Positions 34,560 through 50,095 of a DNA stretch of 64,000 nucleotides are shown in pieces (the stretch's first letter is position 1; the number at the start of each line of letters is the position of its first letter). The stretch is from Tetragonia tetragonoides. Taxonomy: Eukaryota; Streptophyta; Magnoliopsida; Caryophyllales; Aizoaceae. The DNA lies in assembly GCA_038025085.1 (NCBI GenBank), contig CM076144.1, positions 2,841,001-2,905,000 on the forward strand, given 5' to 3'. Below the pieces are notes generated by a model. That model saw only the letters and a list, made by a program, of their open reading frames with translations, was not told where the DNA came from and searched no databases. The position numbers and the translations under genes are program-made.

Positions 34560-35163
34560 TTTTATTGCCTTTTAAATTCTCTACCACAGGATTATTATCT
34601 TCTTTTTTTATTGATGAACAATTACAGTAAATTTTCGACATGTAAAAACTATAATATTAATTATCACTTGCATGCTCTCCATTTAGCTCTTTTTTCACGA
34701 ACTTTCACCACCAAAGCAAAAATTGTTCAGAAAAGGTTTCAGTGCTCAGCATAGAGGAACCCAATCCGAGGAGTGGAGGAGAGAGAGTAGGTGGGGGGAA
34801 GGAGAGAGAAAGGAAAATGAAAGAGAGGGATTAACATCTACAATGAACATGAGAGTAACATTTAACTATCGAAGAGAAACAACAGTTACCTAGAGGGCCA
34901 TGTAACACCAAATCAGAATCATATTTCACAGCTTGAAGAAAAGTTTTGTCCATACAAACATTCAGCATATGCAAATAAAAAACATTTAAGGACAACATGT
35001 TCTCTTTCTTTTGACAGAGTGACCAATTCTGGACAATTACTTTTGTCCATTCTTAGGATTGCAGACACACAGATCAACATTCACCCATACACTGAATGCT
35101 TAGTACATAAATAAAAAGAAAAAAAAGTATCAGAAAGATAAGGCAGCTTCCTACCCCTTCCTG
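34560..35163. other. Spacer between RING gene 2 and the E2 gene
   Basis: The two genes are convergent, so this must hold both 3' regions. A GAGAGA-rich stretch lies at 34770-34830. The part 35020-35100 is similar to 25505-25560 in copy 1. Confidence 0.6.
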
Positions 35164-38717
<3,554 letters not shown>

Positions 38718-38840
38718 CCCCTTAACCTGATTATATATTTAAGAAAAACCCAACATAATAAAAGATCAGATCTACAACATTCACAGTTCAAAAAACCCAA
38801 CAAAATCAAGAAAGAGAGAAACTTGGCAAATGAAACTACC

Positions 38841-38935
38841 TTAGATTGAACAACAGAAGATCCTTTATCAGCTCTTTCTCTCTTTTTTCTCTCTGGGTGT
38901 ATGAAATGGAATTAAGAGCAAAAATGCAAGAAATG
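38841..38935 (-). other. Probable 5' untranslated exon of the E2 gene
   Basis: A donor CTAAG/GTAGTT at about 38841 pairs with the acceptor before 38726. Upstream the minus strand reads as GAGAGA-rich leader. The transcription start was not determined. Confidence 0.55.
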
Positions 38936-39237
38936 CAAGAGAGGTTGGGCTGTAATTTATATGGGGTTGTTTGTAGAAGGGGGGTGGCCGGAAAGAAGAA
39001 AGAAGACAAAAAGGAGGGTATGACTTTAAATGTGGGAGATGCAAATGGATTCTCTCTCTCTCCTTCTGTTTCTCTCTCTTTCTGTTTCTCTCTCTTCCCT
39101 TTGTTGTTTATTTTTTTGCGTCTGTGACAATTGCACCACTAGGTTATTGGCTCTCTATCTCCCCGCTCATATGGATTGGATCCCACTTGTAAAAGGTCAC
39201 TAAAATGGAATGATTTTCTCAAAAATGGTTAAATTAC

Positions 39238-39564
39238 GAAGTGTGTTTTTTTTTTTACACTTATTTCCACTGATTTTTACGTTCTTCAACTAATTTTCAC
39301 CAATTGAGTAAGGTTTTGTCACTGATTTTCACTGATTAAGTAAGGTCCTGCCACTGATTCTCACTTATTCAATAAGGTCCTGCCACTGATTCTGTGAGTT
39401 AAAATGTGGGTCCTGCCACTGATTTCCACTTATTGGATAAGGTCTTGCCACTGATTCTCATTGATTGAGCAAGGTCTTGCCACTGATTCCCACTGATTGA
39501 GTAAGGTCTTGCAACTGATTTCCACTGATTGAGTAATGTCCAATAAGTGGAAAAGAACACACCC
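39238..39564. mobile_element. MITE-like element filled with a 32-bp minisatellite
   Basis: The left end GTGTGTTTTTTTTTTTACAC followed by TTATTTCCACTG is inverted relative to the right end AATAAGTGGAAAAGAACACA plus CCC. Between them are about eight copies of CACTGATTCTCACTGATTGA plus GTAAGGTCTTGC, 32 bp each. This is the reverse complement of the unit at 1245-1517. The left terminus has a T-run that breaks the match, so the element class is uncertain. Confidence 0.6.
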
Positions 39565-39604
39565 TTAGTATTCAAATTAGGCTAGGTTTGAATATATTTC
39601 CTAC

Positions 39605-39896
39605 GAGGGTGTTTACGGAGGCTTAGAATATCACAAGTCTCGCGTTTTTTCTTTTCATCTGACAGGTATAAGCTGTTGTCCCAAACAGCGAATTCCATCA
39701 AGAAGAGTCGTTGTTAAGAACAACGACTTATGCTTGCCTGTGATAAGTGGAGGAGCCTTGGGGAGGAAGCGCAAGTAAAAGTCGCCAACTGGAACAATGA
39801 GTTTGAGGAAAGACGTTCCAGACAGCGACTTATACGTGTCGGACGAGAAGAAAAAAAGCGAGACTCGTGATATCCCGAGCCTACATGGACACCCTC
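39605..39896. mobile_element. DNA element with long inverted repeats
   Basis: About 68 bp at the left end (starting GAGGGTGTTTACGGAGGCTT) is an inverted copy of the right end (finishing CCGAGCCTACATGGACACCC TC), with about 80 percent identity by eye. The interior is also partly self-complementary (GTCGTTGTTAAGAACAACGAC). Total 292 bp. No clear target duplication found. Non-autonomous. Confidence 0.7.
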
Positions 39897-41530
39897 TTGA
39901 AAAATATTTTCAAGTCCAACCTAATTTGGATAATACTTTGCAATTTAATCCCTTTTCAGAAAATCATTAACTAAAATCAATAATCCATTTTGCATTCCAA
40001 AAAAAAAATTGTAATCCATTTTTCCACTTTCAGGTTTCCTTTTTTTTTTTTTTTTTCTTTTTTGAGAAAGAGCCTCCATGGAATCTGCTTTTTCTATGAA
40101 ATAATTTGAACTAATTATCCACACACAAAAGATCAAAGTAAGAAATTATTAATCAAGAAATTAGGGGGGTGATCATGCCCAAGCAAGGTTGTTTGCTCAA
40201 AATTCGACTTGGTTTGGTTTGGCGAGTCAGGCTCAACTTGAAACTCACAGAGTCGAAAATTAAAGAGTTTGGCATTGGCTTGATTAGGGCTTGCTGGCTC
40301 CACTTGGTTCTATTAGACTTGACTCGAATTTAAGTTCACATATTAACATCTTAACTAACATTAAATATTATTTTAACTTTTCAAATATTTGGTTGTAACA
40401 AATTCCCTTCTCCCTCTCCTCTTGCCTTAGATATATGAGCAAATTTTGGGTTTTTTGAAGAAAATAATATAGCAATAATATTTTTTTTATCAGATAGCAA
40501 TAATAGTTGCCATAAGGGTGAGTATGGTTTGATACCCACTAAGTATACCATTATCCAAAATTGAAATTATCTCCATCAATTTCTCAGTAAGCTGAATTAG
40601 ATCACAAAAACATCCACCATTTTCATGTACCTCGAAGTTGGGTTTGATTTACACCAGACATCCTATAGATTTATGTTCGAAAATGTCAGGAACCACAATT
40701 AAAGATGGTGGGTCCTTGTTCCTATTTTTGGAACTGTAATTGGATCCATTAACGTGATTTGGCTTCGAAACCACATGTTCCGACATACGGGATAACCAAG
40801 ATTTCTGCTCACCCACCTTTATGTCAAAAAAGTAGAGTTGAGATTATTTTACACATTTGACCAATAATGGAAATATTTTGCACCCGTTTTTCTATATTTG
40901 GAACTCACCTACTTTTACTAGTTCATAAAACTTATTTTTTGCTCTTCATAACGAAAGGTGCAAAAGTGAATGACAATCAAGGTATCTCCTGCTGCATCAT
41001 GTTTGGACTTTTGTACTCAATAGGCAATCAAGGCATCTCCCGCTACATCATGTTTGGACATTCATTCCTATTCAATATTGAGCATATCACACTCATCGAA
41101 CAACTTACGCAAGTATTAACCCTGTCAATGTATTAGATCGAATCATGTATAGTTTCTAAAAACATGAATTTACAAGGCATGGACAAGATGTATGGGAATT
41201 CAAACCCATAACATTGCCTTGCCAAACCAGTAGAAAGTAAGTTTAGAACAACTTGACTACATCTATAATGGTTCACAAATCTAAATAAACCATCCCTTGT
41301 AAATAAAGAAACACAAAATTGACAAATTTGAAATTTCTTTTATCAAACCTTCCATGGCATTTTAGACATGACCGAAAACAATTATTAGGCAGTTCTGGTC
41401 TGAACGCTCTGGTTGGTCCTCCATATTACAGTACAGTACATAGCCTCCTCGATTAGGAATAACCTTCTGTTTTGGGGTGGTATACTTAGATTAAACCATC
41501 ATGCCTAAATTAACAACCAAATCTTTGGAG
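39897..41530. other. Intergenic, no gene seen
   Basis: Includes a 51-bp imperfect tandem duplication at 40974-41075 (CAATCAAGG...TGTTTGGAC). No gene recognised. Confidence 0.5.
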
Positions 41531-41539
41531 AATCATGGC

Positions 41540-42622
41540 CTGGCCACCCCATGATTTCTGACCATGGCCATGAAATCTGCTGGAAAGGAAGATACAAAGA
41601 CAAGAAAACATGGTCAGCCCATGATTTCAGACCATGGCCATGTTTACCCAATTTTTCTCTCACCACTATAAATACTCTTTTTAAGGGTTTTAGTGGGAGC
41701 TACCTCCTATTTTCTCATACTCTCTCTCTAGTTTAGAACTTTCTCTCTCTTAGGGTTTAGCTAGTGTTTAGTGAGTAATTAGTGAGTGATTAGAGAACTC
41801 AAGCTTGATTAGTGACAAATCTTACTTGGGTAATCTACACTTTGGTATTGTAATCTCTTCTCTCTCCTCTTTATTTTCTCTCTCTTCATTTATGTTGAAA
41901 CCCATGTTTAGTTTATTGAATGCTTATAATCTAATGATAATTAGTGAGTAGTTTACCATCTAAGATTGGGGATTAAGCCCCATTATGTCTTGATATAGCA
42001 TGTAAACCCCACCCATTTCCCCTTGGTTTTTGTTGATGAATATTGATATTATTATTGTGCACACAAGGTGTTTGATGAAATGCTTGAGAGAGTATTTTGT
42101 TATCTTTTGCTTATCAACTTAGCATTGAGAGATGTGGGTTGTGTTTAGGGCATTCACTCTAGTAAATCAATTAGTTTGTCATGAAAATAGATTGAATTGA
42201 TTGATGGTATTGATTTGCTCCTTTTATTTTACTTTTTCATGATTCAAATGCCACGAGAGTAGGTGTTTTGTCATTTTGGGTAGTTATTGCATCCTCGAGA
42301 GAGGGCGATAATGGTTTGTATGCGGGGTTTGACCTATCGTTTAATCAACTAAAATCAAGGGAGAGGGGTAGTTTGTGCTAGTTGGGTATAGTGGGGTGGA
42401 GACCCCATTCTTAGGCCTTTAGATTATTCTTGAACACACACTTTGTTAACTTGTCTTTTGGTTTCTCATGTTAGTAGTTGCTAGAACTAGTTTACCAATC
42501 TCAACTATTGAAATTGCCTAACTATCCTAGACCTAGGGTGTTGGTACTCAAAACACGTACTCTCCGTGGATACGATAATCTTTTATACTATTCGATTAAC
42601 CCGTATACTTGCGGGGGTATCA
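41540..42622 (+). mobile_element. LTR-like region, possibly a solo LTR
   Basis: A TATA box (CTATAAATA, 41666-41674) is followed by a CT-rich leader and, at the end, CTCCGTGGATACGATAATC then TATACTTGCGGGGGTATCA. That ending is close to the 3' end of Athila-type Ty3/gypsy LTRs. The left boundary and the target duplication were not found. A 22-base sequence beginning ATGATTTCTGACCATGGCCA occurs twice (41550 and about 41620). No protein domain. Confidence 0.4.
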
Positions 42623-44151
42623 GTGGTAGGGAGATGAAAAACTCCCAAGCAGACTTAGTAGCTTTTGTTTTTGTAACTGTCAGTGGGGGAAAGGGTGTTT
42701 CACTGAAAGTGAACTCATTTATGTTCTTCTAGAGCTTCCGAATGACACAAGGGAAAATAGTATCCTAGGGAGCGACACAATTGCTGGAAGGTTTAGTGAC
42801 TTTGAGGTTCTCAAGTAACCAGATCCTGAGTTCACGGTTACAAAAGGTATCATCTAAGAGCTTTTTTTTTATGTGAAGTTTTATCTTTAAGTGTCAGCCA
42901 AAGGAAAATTTGAATTTTTGGAAGGCATCTAGACTTCCAAACTCTATGAAACCACTCATCATTGCCAATGCCATCCTTTCCTGGAGCTTAAACATGCTTG
43001 CAAATAGGCCTCGAAAAAAATTAATTTCTCATTACTACTGAACTTGCAAACTCAATAGCATAATTCATTGTATACAATTGATGGTTTACAACGGATATAT
43101 AAGATTAGTATAAGTGTATAACAACGACTAGCATAAGAATCGTCCCTTCAAAACCATTAACCATCACTCTTGATGGTAACTGATTTTCGAAGCTGAGATG
43201 ATCACTTCACCAATGCATGAAATAGAGTCAAATAAGAGGAAAGAGGTTTGAGCATATAACATGTTGACTTGAGTTTTATCCATCGCATAAATAGTATTAA
43301 GAGAACTTTTCAAGACAATGTTAGAAAATACATTTATAAAACTAAAATAATTGGTATAGAATATAACCAACTATATATTGTTTAAATGTGCAAAATAATA
43401 CTAATTTAACTATGTGCACATATGGTCCCAACTATGACTGAATGAGTATTCATTTAAGTGGGCTCTAATAAACCTATTAGCAATGAGACTTTTAATGCAA
43501 TTATTTCCAACTAATAAAACATTTTGAAAGTTTTTATATGATGTGTAGCGACGTAATGTTAGTTATAATAATTAACTGACGCCTAAAATAACAAACTTGC
43601 TTCATAATCAACTAATGAAATCTTAGAAAAGATTCCCATTAATAAATTACAGCCTTAATTTTAATCCATATATTCTACTATTTACTTTGAATGATTCAAG
43701 CCAATCTAGGTTTCATCTAGTACAAATATATCATCATTTTTTATATCAAATGATTTTATGCTCACAAACTTCAGAACTTATGAAACTTAATATAGTCAAC
43801 ATCATCATTGTGGCTACTTCTTAGTATCTATGGGAGACCTTTTGACATTCTCGTCTCAATAATAAGAGGTTTTATGTCAGCTTGGTTTTGTGCAATGCAT
43901 AACATTCAATAGAAATCTTTTCTAAGGATCAAGATATGAAATAAGTCGATCTCGTTTTATACGAGAAATGTTGTTGAGAGTGAATAGAAGATCACCAAAT
44001 AGTATAGAAAAATAAACTTCGACCTAACTACTACTGTTCTTCTAAATGGAGGATTACCCATCAATTACATAAAAAACAACATAATGGGTTAAATGAAAAT
44101 TATTCATTGATTGTCAACCATTATAATTTAGGGTATATTATTATAATTTAT
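42623..44151. other. Intergenic, no gene seen
   Basis: A+T-rich sequence without supported features. Confidence 0.5.
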
Positions 44152-44153
44152 TA

Positions 44154-44445
44154 CTCCCTCCGTCCTAGATAAATGTTTCTGATTCACTTTTTAGTTTGTC
44201 CCAAATAAATATTTTTGGTTCACTTTTTGAAACCTTATTGTTGCACTCATTCTCATTTTGCCCATGTGAGAGGGGAGATAAAATTAGCAAAAGGGAGGAC
44301 AACCCATGTGGACCAAGGTTATAAGGGTTACTAACTATTCTCCTATACTTGCATTAAATACCGTGTAAAAAGTGAAACAAGAATATTTATCTGGTACGAA
44401 TGGAGTCAAAAAGTGAAACAAGAATATTTATTGGGACGGATGGAG
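44154..44445. mobile_element. Stowaway-like MITE
   Basis: Ends CTCCCTCCGTCC and GGACGGATGGAG, flanked by the dinucleotide TA on each side (44152-44153 and 44446-44447). Terminal sequence and TA target fit the Stowaway group of Tc1/mariner MITEs. The interior repeats AAGTGAAACAAGAATATTTA twice near the right end. Confidence 0.85.
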
Positions 44446-44447
44446 TA

Positions 44448-46282
44448 CATTTTCCATTTGGGTATAACTAACGTGGTAATCAGTTGAAACTAATAGTATT
44501 TTATAACTATTAAATGTGAGTGATGAAGTATTTAGTCATGACTAATATGTGTAGTTCATTTGTATTTTTGTCTTTACTAAATAAAGTGGCATTCAAGATA
44601 TCAGCATTTTGATCGGCTTCGTCCATAATTGAAAATCAATCATCGGCTGCCTAAATATAGCATAAATTACGCTATAAAGTAAACGGAGTGCCCACGCGTT
44701 TTCCCTACGATTGGAGGTGAGCACAAAACGTGCTGCAACTATTTGGAAGTGCAGATCCCTTGCTATAAAAGATTGGACTTGTCTTCTCGATTCATGAAAT
44801 AACTTAGAAATTAAACTCCACAAATCCAAAGAACGAGGAGGGCAAACAAACTTCGACAAACGCAAAGACTAATCAAACTTCGACAAACGCGGAGAACAAA
44901 ACAACCTCCCACAAAAGTAGAGTTTATTAAAAACTAACAACAATTAAAATACTAAAGAACTAGGCTAATTGAAGAAGAAAACAATAACAGAGGGGGCTAA
45001 CTGTCAGCAAGATCGTCGGTGGTAGCCCAATAGGAGTCAAGAAGAGGGAGGGAGACTATTTTTTTTAGAGAGAATAAAGATTTACTTAATGTGGCAGTAA
45101 GTCCAAAACTCTTTTGGGCCCACAAACCGTAATTGATTTCTAGCAAAACATTACGGTTACCCATATTAAGTAAGGATTGGTTTCCACAGTCCAACCAATA
45201 ATGCAATTATTAATGCTTACTATGATTAGTTGATAGGGTAGATCCAACATCCAGATCCATATCCATTAATGACCCTTGGACCCATATCTAGAGCCAAATT
45301 TATTAGGTCTTAAAAAGGAGGATCCAAACCAGCTTAAATGGATCTGAATCCGTGGATTTGGGGCGGGTTTGAGATCCATTGTCATCCGCTCATCCCTAGA
45401 TCTTTTTTTTTTTTTTTTTGGCTTTAAGGACGATTTCAATAGCTTGCAAACCACATGCGTCGAGTAAGCCAACCTATATATGATGGACCAATGGGATTGG
45501 GTAGAGGAGAAGACCCTCCCTACTAATAATGGTTAGAGAAAATTTTCTTCTAGTTACATGAGAATTTGAACCCTTAAAAATAACGTACTACCACTTATAC
45601 TCCCAACTCATCTTCATTGGCATTCCTAGATTTTTATTTATTTTTTGCTTATCAAAAGTGAGGAGAGTGGTAATCACCTCTTTCTTGTCATCCTTAGACT
45701 TTTTTGCTTGGCCTAATTACTAATTAGACGTGCATTAGCTATGTCATTCATAAACTATTCACGTGTAGAGAGCAGGCATGGTTTCTTACTTGGACTACCC
45801 TACCGAATAGTTGCAGATGCTCGATCTTATGCTTGAAGTATGTGATTCCCTTCAATTCTAAACAACAAAAAAGCTTATCAAGAAAACATGCATATAATAC
45901 AAGTCGTCATAATTTCCCTTACGCATTATTAGTTGAATGCCTTTTCACTATTCTTAAGGACATAATTTTCCATAAAGGTAGTTCACTCATGAAGTACCTG
46001 TGTAAACAGTAAAACATTAGGCATGTGATCAGCTCCCCTCCCTCAGGTCCATGTTTTCTCAGGCAACAAACAAGGCCAAATTACTTACACCCGAAGCCTA
46101 ATAATGTTGTTCTTATCTAATGTTTAGTCATAGCAACTGCAATTGCAACTTCCATACTCCCTTCATATAATAACATCCAAATCAAGACCCATCCACATAA
46201 TATGCTCAGATCAAACTTAAACCAGGAGTCGTACCGTACTTCATCCATGGGAGCCTGCCTTAACATATGGAATTTGTACTCA
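44448..46282. other. Intergenic, no supported gene
   Basis: Two minus-strand frames (44593-44865 and 44997-45206) have no recognisable motif. T-run at 45403-45419. Confidence 0.5.
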
Positions 46283-46287
46283 GGTTC

Positions 46288-47027
46288 TGTTGGGGAAAAC
46301 TACGGTATTTACCCACAATCACAATAACATATAATCGGAAAAATAAAGTGCAAAAACCCGAAAACAACACAAACAATTTTACGTGGAAAACCCCTCTCAA
46401 TTAGGGGAAAAACCACGGTGCGGATCTCCACGCACTAAAATAATAATCCACTATGATAATCAAGAGTACAAAAGGCAACACTCACAAGATCAAGCAACAA
46501 GTAAACAAACTATCTTTGGTATTAGTACAAATTGATAAACTCTAACTCAATTTGGTACTCCCACAAAACCAAAGATACACCCACAAATACCTGTCGATGA
46601 CCGATCCGAATACTCCGATTACCTTCACCCGAACAAGCCGAATCAACCGTGAACTGGAACAAACCTCTTTGGAGAAATACTCAATTTCTCTCACACTTTG
46701 TTTGTCTCTCACTCACTTGGCTCTCCCTTCTTTCGTTTTGTTTGGGCTTCCTTTTACTGCCAAACTCAATCACTCGGCTGTTGCAAAAAACAAAGGGCTT
46801 GTCCCTTTTATATTCAATCATCAACCACTAAAGAAGACCAAAAGGCTAAGACCTTTTGTTTCCCAATCATCAACTAAAGAAAACCAAAAGGCTTAAGCCT
46901 TTTTGCTTTCCCATCTTTCAACTTCCCTTTTTTTTTTCTTTTTGTTCTATTTTATTTTCTTTACAAAAACTAAAATAAAATAAAACACAACTAAATATTA
47001 TTTGGTATTTGGGGCGTTACCTCAACA
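46288..47027 (-). repeat. 3' LTR of the Gag-only element
   Basis: 740 bp. It is identical to the 5' LTR except for two substitutions and the T-run length. A 114-codon open frame inside both LTRs is not supported as a gene. Confidence 0.9.
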
Positions 47028-48371
47028 AATCCTCCCTCGACCCAAATCACCAAATACCTCCACCTTGTCCGAAAAACGGACCTTCTTCTTCATGGTCTTG
47101 CTCCTCCCTACGTAATGACCCTCAACATAGCACAAGTTGTTCTCCGCCTTCCTCCCTTGCATAATCAAAGTAGCACCACGATATACTTTGCACCACCTTC
47201 CCGTACCAATGTATCTACACCCTTGCGATGTCAACTCACCCAACGAAATCACGTTAACACGAGCATCGGGTACATACCTTACATTTTGGAAGGTTCTAGT
47301 CACACCACCATGGAGCTCAATACGGATGCTTCCCATCCCTTTGGCCTTCAACTTACCACTCCCCATGTTGATGTCACCATACTCTCCATCTTGGCACAAA
47401 GTATCAAACATAGCATGGTCTCTACAAATGTGAACCGAAGCGCCGGAGTCCAACACCCAACTCTCTTGGCTTTCCTTCCCCTCATTTTTACTAGCCAAGA
47501 ACAACTCCTTATTACCATCACAAGACATAATTACATTAGAGGAACCGCTATCATCATCAATTTTGGTCTTGCCCATCTTCTCTTGCAGTTGCTTGAAACT
47601 CTTCAAATCATCTCTCATCTTTGGGCAACGACTCTGAATATGACCCTTCTCACCACAATAGTAACACTCTATGTTACTAAAGTCTCTCGCGCGCGACTTC
47701 GACCTACTTCTCGGGCCACCACCTCTTCTCTCATGATTCCTCCCTCTTTCGGACACCTCCGCAGCTAGTACTCTATCTCCTCCATCACTAGGAGATACAC
47801 CATCAACCTGCAACATCATCCGATCATTCTCTCTCAACACTGTCATTGCTTCATCTAGTGTAATCTCTGTCCTCCCTACAAGTAATGTCTGCACAATTGG
47901 CCTGTAGGACTTAGGTAGTGAAGCCAACAATAACAATGCCTCCTCTTGATCGGAGATCTTCTCATCTGCATTTCTTAACTGACATACTAGCTGGTTAAAA
48001 CTATTAATGTGGTCCTGCAACGCTGTACCTTGCTCCATCTTTAGCTGGTACAACTCATATCTCAAACAAAGCTTGTTAGTCAGTGACTTTGATGCATATA
48101 CACTCTGGAGATTATCCAACAACTTCTTTGGATCTGTCTCAGTCAAGTAATTATACTTAATCTCCGGAGCCATAGCTAATCTAATAGTACTGACAGCTTT
48201 CTTCTTCTTCGATGTCCATTGGGCATCGGTCACCCCACTAGGCTTTGTCTCATCTAAAGCCTCATCTAAATTTTGTTGAACCAACAAATCCTCAACCGTA
48301 CTCTTCCACACAGTAAAATTAATTTTACCATCAAACAAAGGAATTTCAAATTTGGGCACACTACCAGACAT
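47022..48371 (-). CDS. Gag-protease-like protein of a copia-type element
   Basis: 449 residues from MSGSVPKFE, the first ATG after the primer-binding site and a typical Gag start; a longer in-frame stretch toward the LTR would need a non-ATG start. The order is: N-terminal Gag (retrotran_gag/UBN2-like, about 1-200, with FDGKINFTVWK and LLASLPKSY), a basic linker, a CCHC zinc knuckle CYYCGEKGHIQSRC at about 232-245, a protease-type motif LDSGASVH at about 306, and a GAG-pre-integrase-like part at about 385-430. The frame closes cleanly at TGA inside the polypurine tract zone. No integrase or reverse transcriptase follows. It packages RNA and may assemble particles; the protease part could be partial. 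Confidence 0.9.
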   Translation of the reverse strand: MSGSVPKFEIPLFDGKINFTVWKSTVEDLLVQQNLDEALDETKPSGVTDAQWTSKKKKAVSTIRLAMAPEIKYNYLTETDPKKLLDNLQSVYASKSLTNKLCLRYELYQLKMEQGTALQDHINSFNQLVCQLRNADEKISDQEEALLLLASLPKSYRPIVQTLLVGRTEITLDEAMTVLRENDRMMLQVDGVSPSDGGDRVLAAEVSERGRNHERRGGGPRSRSKSRARDFSNIECYYCGEKGHIQSRCPKMRDDLKSFKQLQEKMGKTKIDDDSGSSNVIMSCDGNKELFLASKNEGKESQESWVLDSGASVHICRDHAMFDTLCQDGEYGDINMGSGKLKAKGMGSIRIELHGGVTRTFQNVRYVPDARVNVISLGELTSQGCRYIGTGRWCKVYRGATLIMQGRKAENNLCYVEGHYVGRSKTMKKKVRFSDKVEVFGDLGRGRIC

Positions 48372-48455
48372 GTTACTTGCACAAAATAATTCCTCCTTCA
48401 ACAAATACAGTAATTTTCCCACCACCGATCCTACAACCAAAAGCTCTGATACCAC

Positions 48456-49210
48456 TGTTGGGGAAAACTACGGTATTTACCCACAATCACAGTAACATAT
48501 AATCGGAAAAATAAAGTGCAAAAACCCGAAAACAACACAAACAATTTTACGTGGAAAACCCCTCTCAATTAGGGGAAAAACCACGGTGCGGATCTCCACG
48601 CACTAAAATAATAATCCACTATGATAATCAAGAGTACAAAAGGCAACACTCACAAGATCAAGCAACAAGTAAACAAACTATCTTTGGTATTAGTACAAAT
48701 TGATAAACTCTAACTCAATTTGGTACTCCCACAAAACCAAAGATACACCCACAAATACCTGTCGATGACCGATCCGAATACTCCGATTACCTTCACCCGA
48801 ACAAGCCGAATCAACCGTGAACTGGAACAAACCTCTTTGGAGAAATACTCAATTTCTCTCACACTTTGTTTGTCTCTCACTCACTTGGCTCTCCCTTCTT
48901 TCGTTTTGTTTGGGCTTCCTTTTACTGCCAAACTCAATCACTCGGCTGTTGCAAAAAACAAAGGGCTTGTCCCTTTTATATTCAATCATCAACCACTAAA
49001 GAAGAACAAAAGGCTAAGACCTTTTGTTTCCCAATCATCAACTAAAGAAAACCAAAAGGCTTAAGCCTTTTTGCTTTCCCATCTTTCAACTTCCCTTTTT
49101 TTTTTTTTTTTTTTTTTTTTCTTTTTGTTCTATTTTATTTTCTTTACAAAAACTAAAATAAAATAAAACACAACTAAATATTATTTGGTATTTGGGGCGT
49201 TACCTCAACA
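48456..49210 (-). repeat. 5' LTR with promoter
   Basis: 755 bp. On the minus strand a TATA box TATAAAAG lies at 48973-48980. A T-run of about 25 at 49098-49122 makes this copy longer than the 3' LTR. Confidence 0.9.
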
Positions 49211-49215
49211 GGTTC

Positions 49216-50095
49216 TTCTAAATGGATCTCCACTAGCCGGTAGCGACACTTAAAGCGTTTTCTTCTTAGGCAAGAACTGCTCTTATTTTTTTTTAATGTG
49301 ATTTAACTTTTTATAATTAAAATACTTGTAATTAGCAATTTCTTTGGCTATTTATCCACTTCTTAAATAGGGGCATGCTAAATAAGACTAAAATTGCTGG
49401 CAAAATCACATAGGAATAACAAAAAAAATCACAGACATGCATAATCAGATTAACAGACTAGGTATTCCAATAATCAAAATAAACATTAAATCAGATTAAA
49501 CCTGAAATCATCCTTGATATTTCCTCCTCTCCTCCATTCCCTTCTGAGATTTCCTCATCCCCTCCAATTGCTTTTGAATCTCCTCGATTTCCTTAAGGTA
49601 AAACTACTATTGACGCATACTGAAGATAGAGGTTGTTTTCCACGAAAAATAACCAAACATTGCAATGAGTGAAACATTGGTAATGAGTGATAAATCCATT
49701 TGTGAGCCTGGCATGGAAAACAAAAATGAACAATTCGATTAGCTGCTCAAAAGATATAAACTTTGACCATAAAAAACAAAGACACGCATGCAGAAATCGT
49801 TCTTAAAAATATAAGTACCCAAAAACAAGGAACAAAATAATTAGCAAAAAATTTAAACGAAAAAAAGAGGCTTCAGATAGAAGAAATTGAAAACAAAGAT
49901 GGAGCTAAATAATAACAAAGTAATTAAAGCAGATAGAATAATGAAGATGTAAAAGGAAAAAAAATTCAGATCGAGTTTTGGTACAATTACCTTGGTGATG
50001 TTTGGATGATCTGCCAAGTATTGGAGTTCTGGGAGCGAAATTGAACCCTAAAAAACGATTGAGATGCAAAATCAATAGATGTAACGAAATAGAAT
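49216..50095. other. Intergenic, no gene seen
   Basis: A+T-rich, no recognisable feature. Confidence 0.5.

Larger units (their letters stand above)
25890..35100. repeat. Tandem segmental duplication, copy 2
   Basis: Same order as copy 1 (18400-25560). It carries its own later insertions: a short element at about 29001-29210 and a 3.2 kb block at about 29690-32905. The type-A MIR169 remnant of copy 1 has no counterpart here. It ends beside the E2 gene, whose 3' flank (35020-35100) is partly repeated at the end of copy 1. Confidence 0.8.
46288..49210 (-). mobile_element. Young Ty1/copia-type LTR element, Gag only
   Basis: A complete element with 5-bp target duplication GGTTC (46283-46287 and 49211-49215). 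The 3' LTR is 46288-47027 and the 5' LTR 48456-49210; the element reads on the minus strand. LTRs begin TGTTGAGGTAACGCC and end TTTTCCCCAACA. The primer-binding site next to the 5' LTR is TGGTATCAGAGC, complementary to initiator tRNA-Met. The polypurine tract GAGGGAGGATT adjoins the 3' LTR. LTRs differ by two substitutions that I can see (near 46321/48490 and near 46836/49005) and by a longer T-run at 49098-49122. Integrase, reverse transcriptase and RNase H are absent, so it must rely on a helper. Confidence 0.95.

Noticed and set aside
47115..47768. 217-codon plus-strand frame
   Set aside because: It is the antisense shadow of the Gag frame.
46552..49064. Identical 114-codon frames in both LTRs (46552-46896 and 48720-49064)
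   Set aside because: They run antisense to the element, lie wholly in the LTR and show no motif; duplication is due to the LTR pair.
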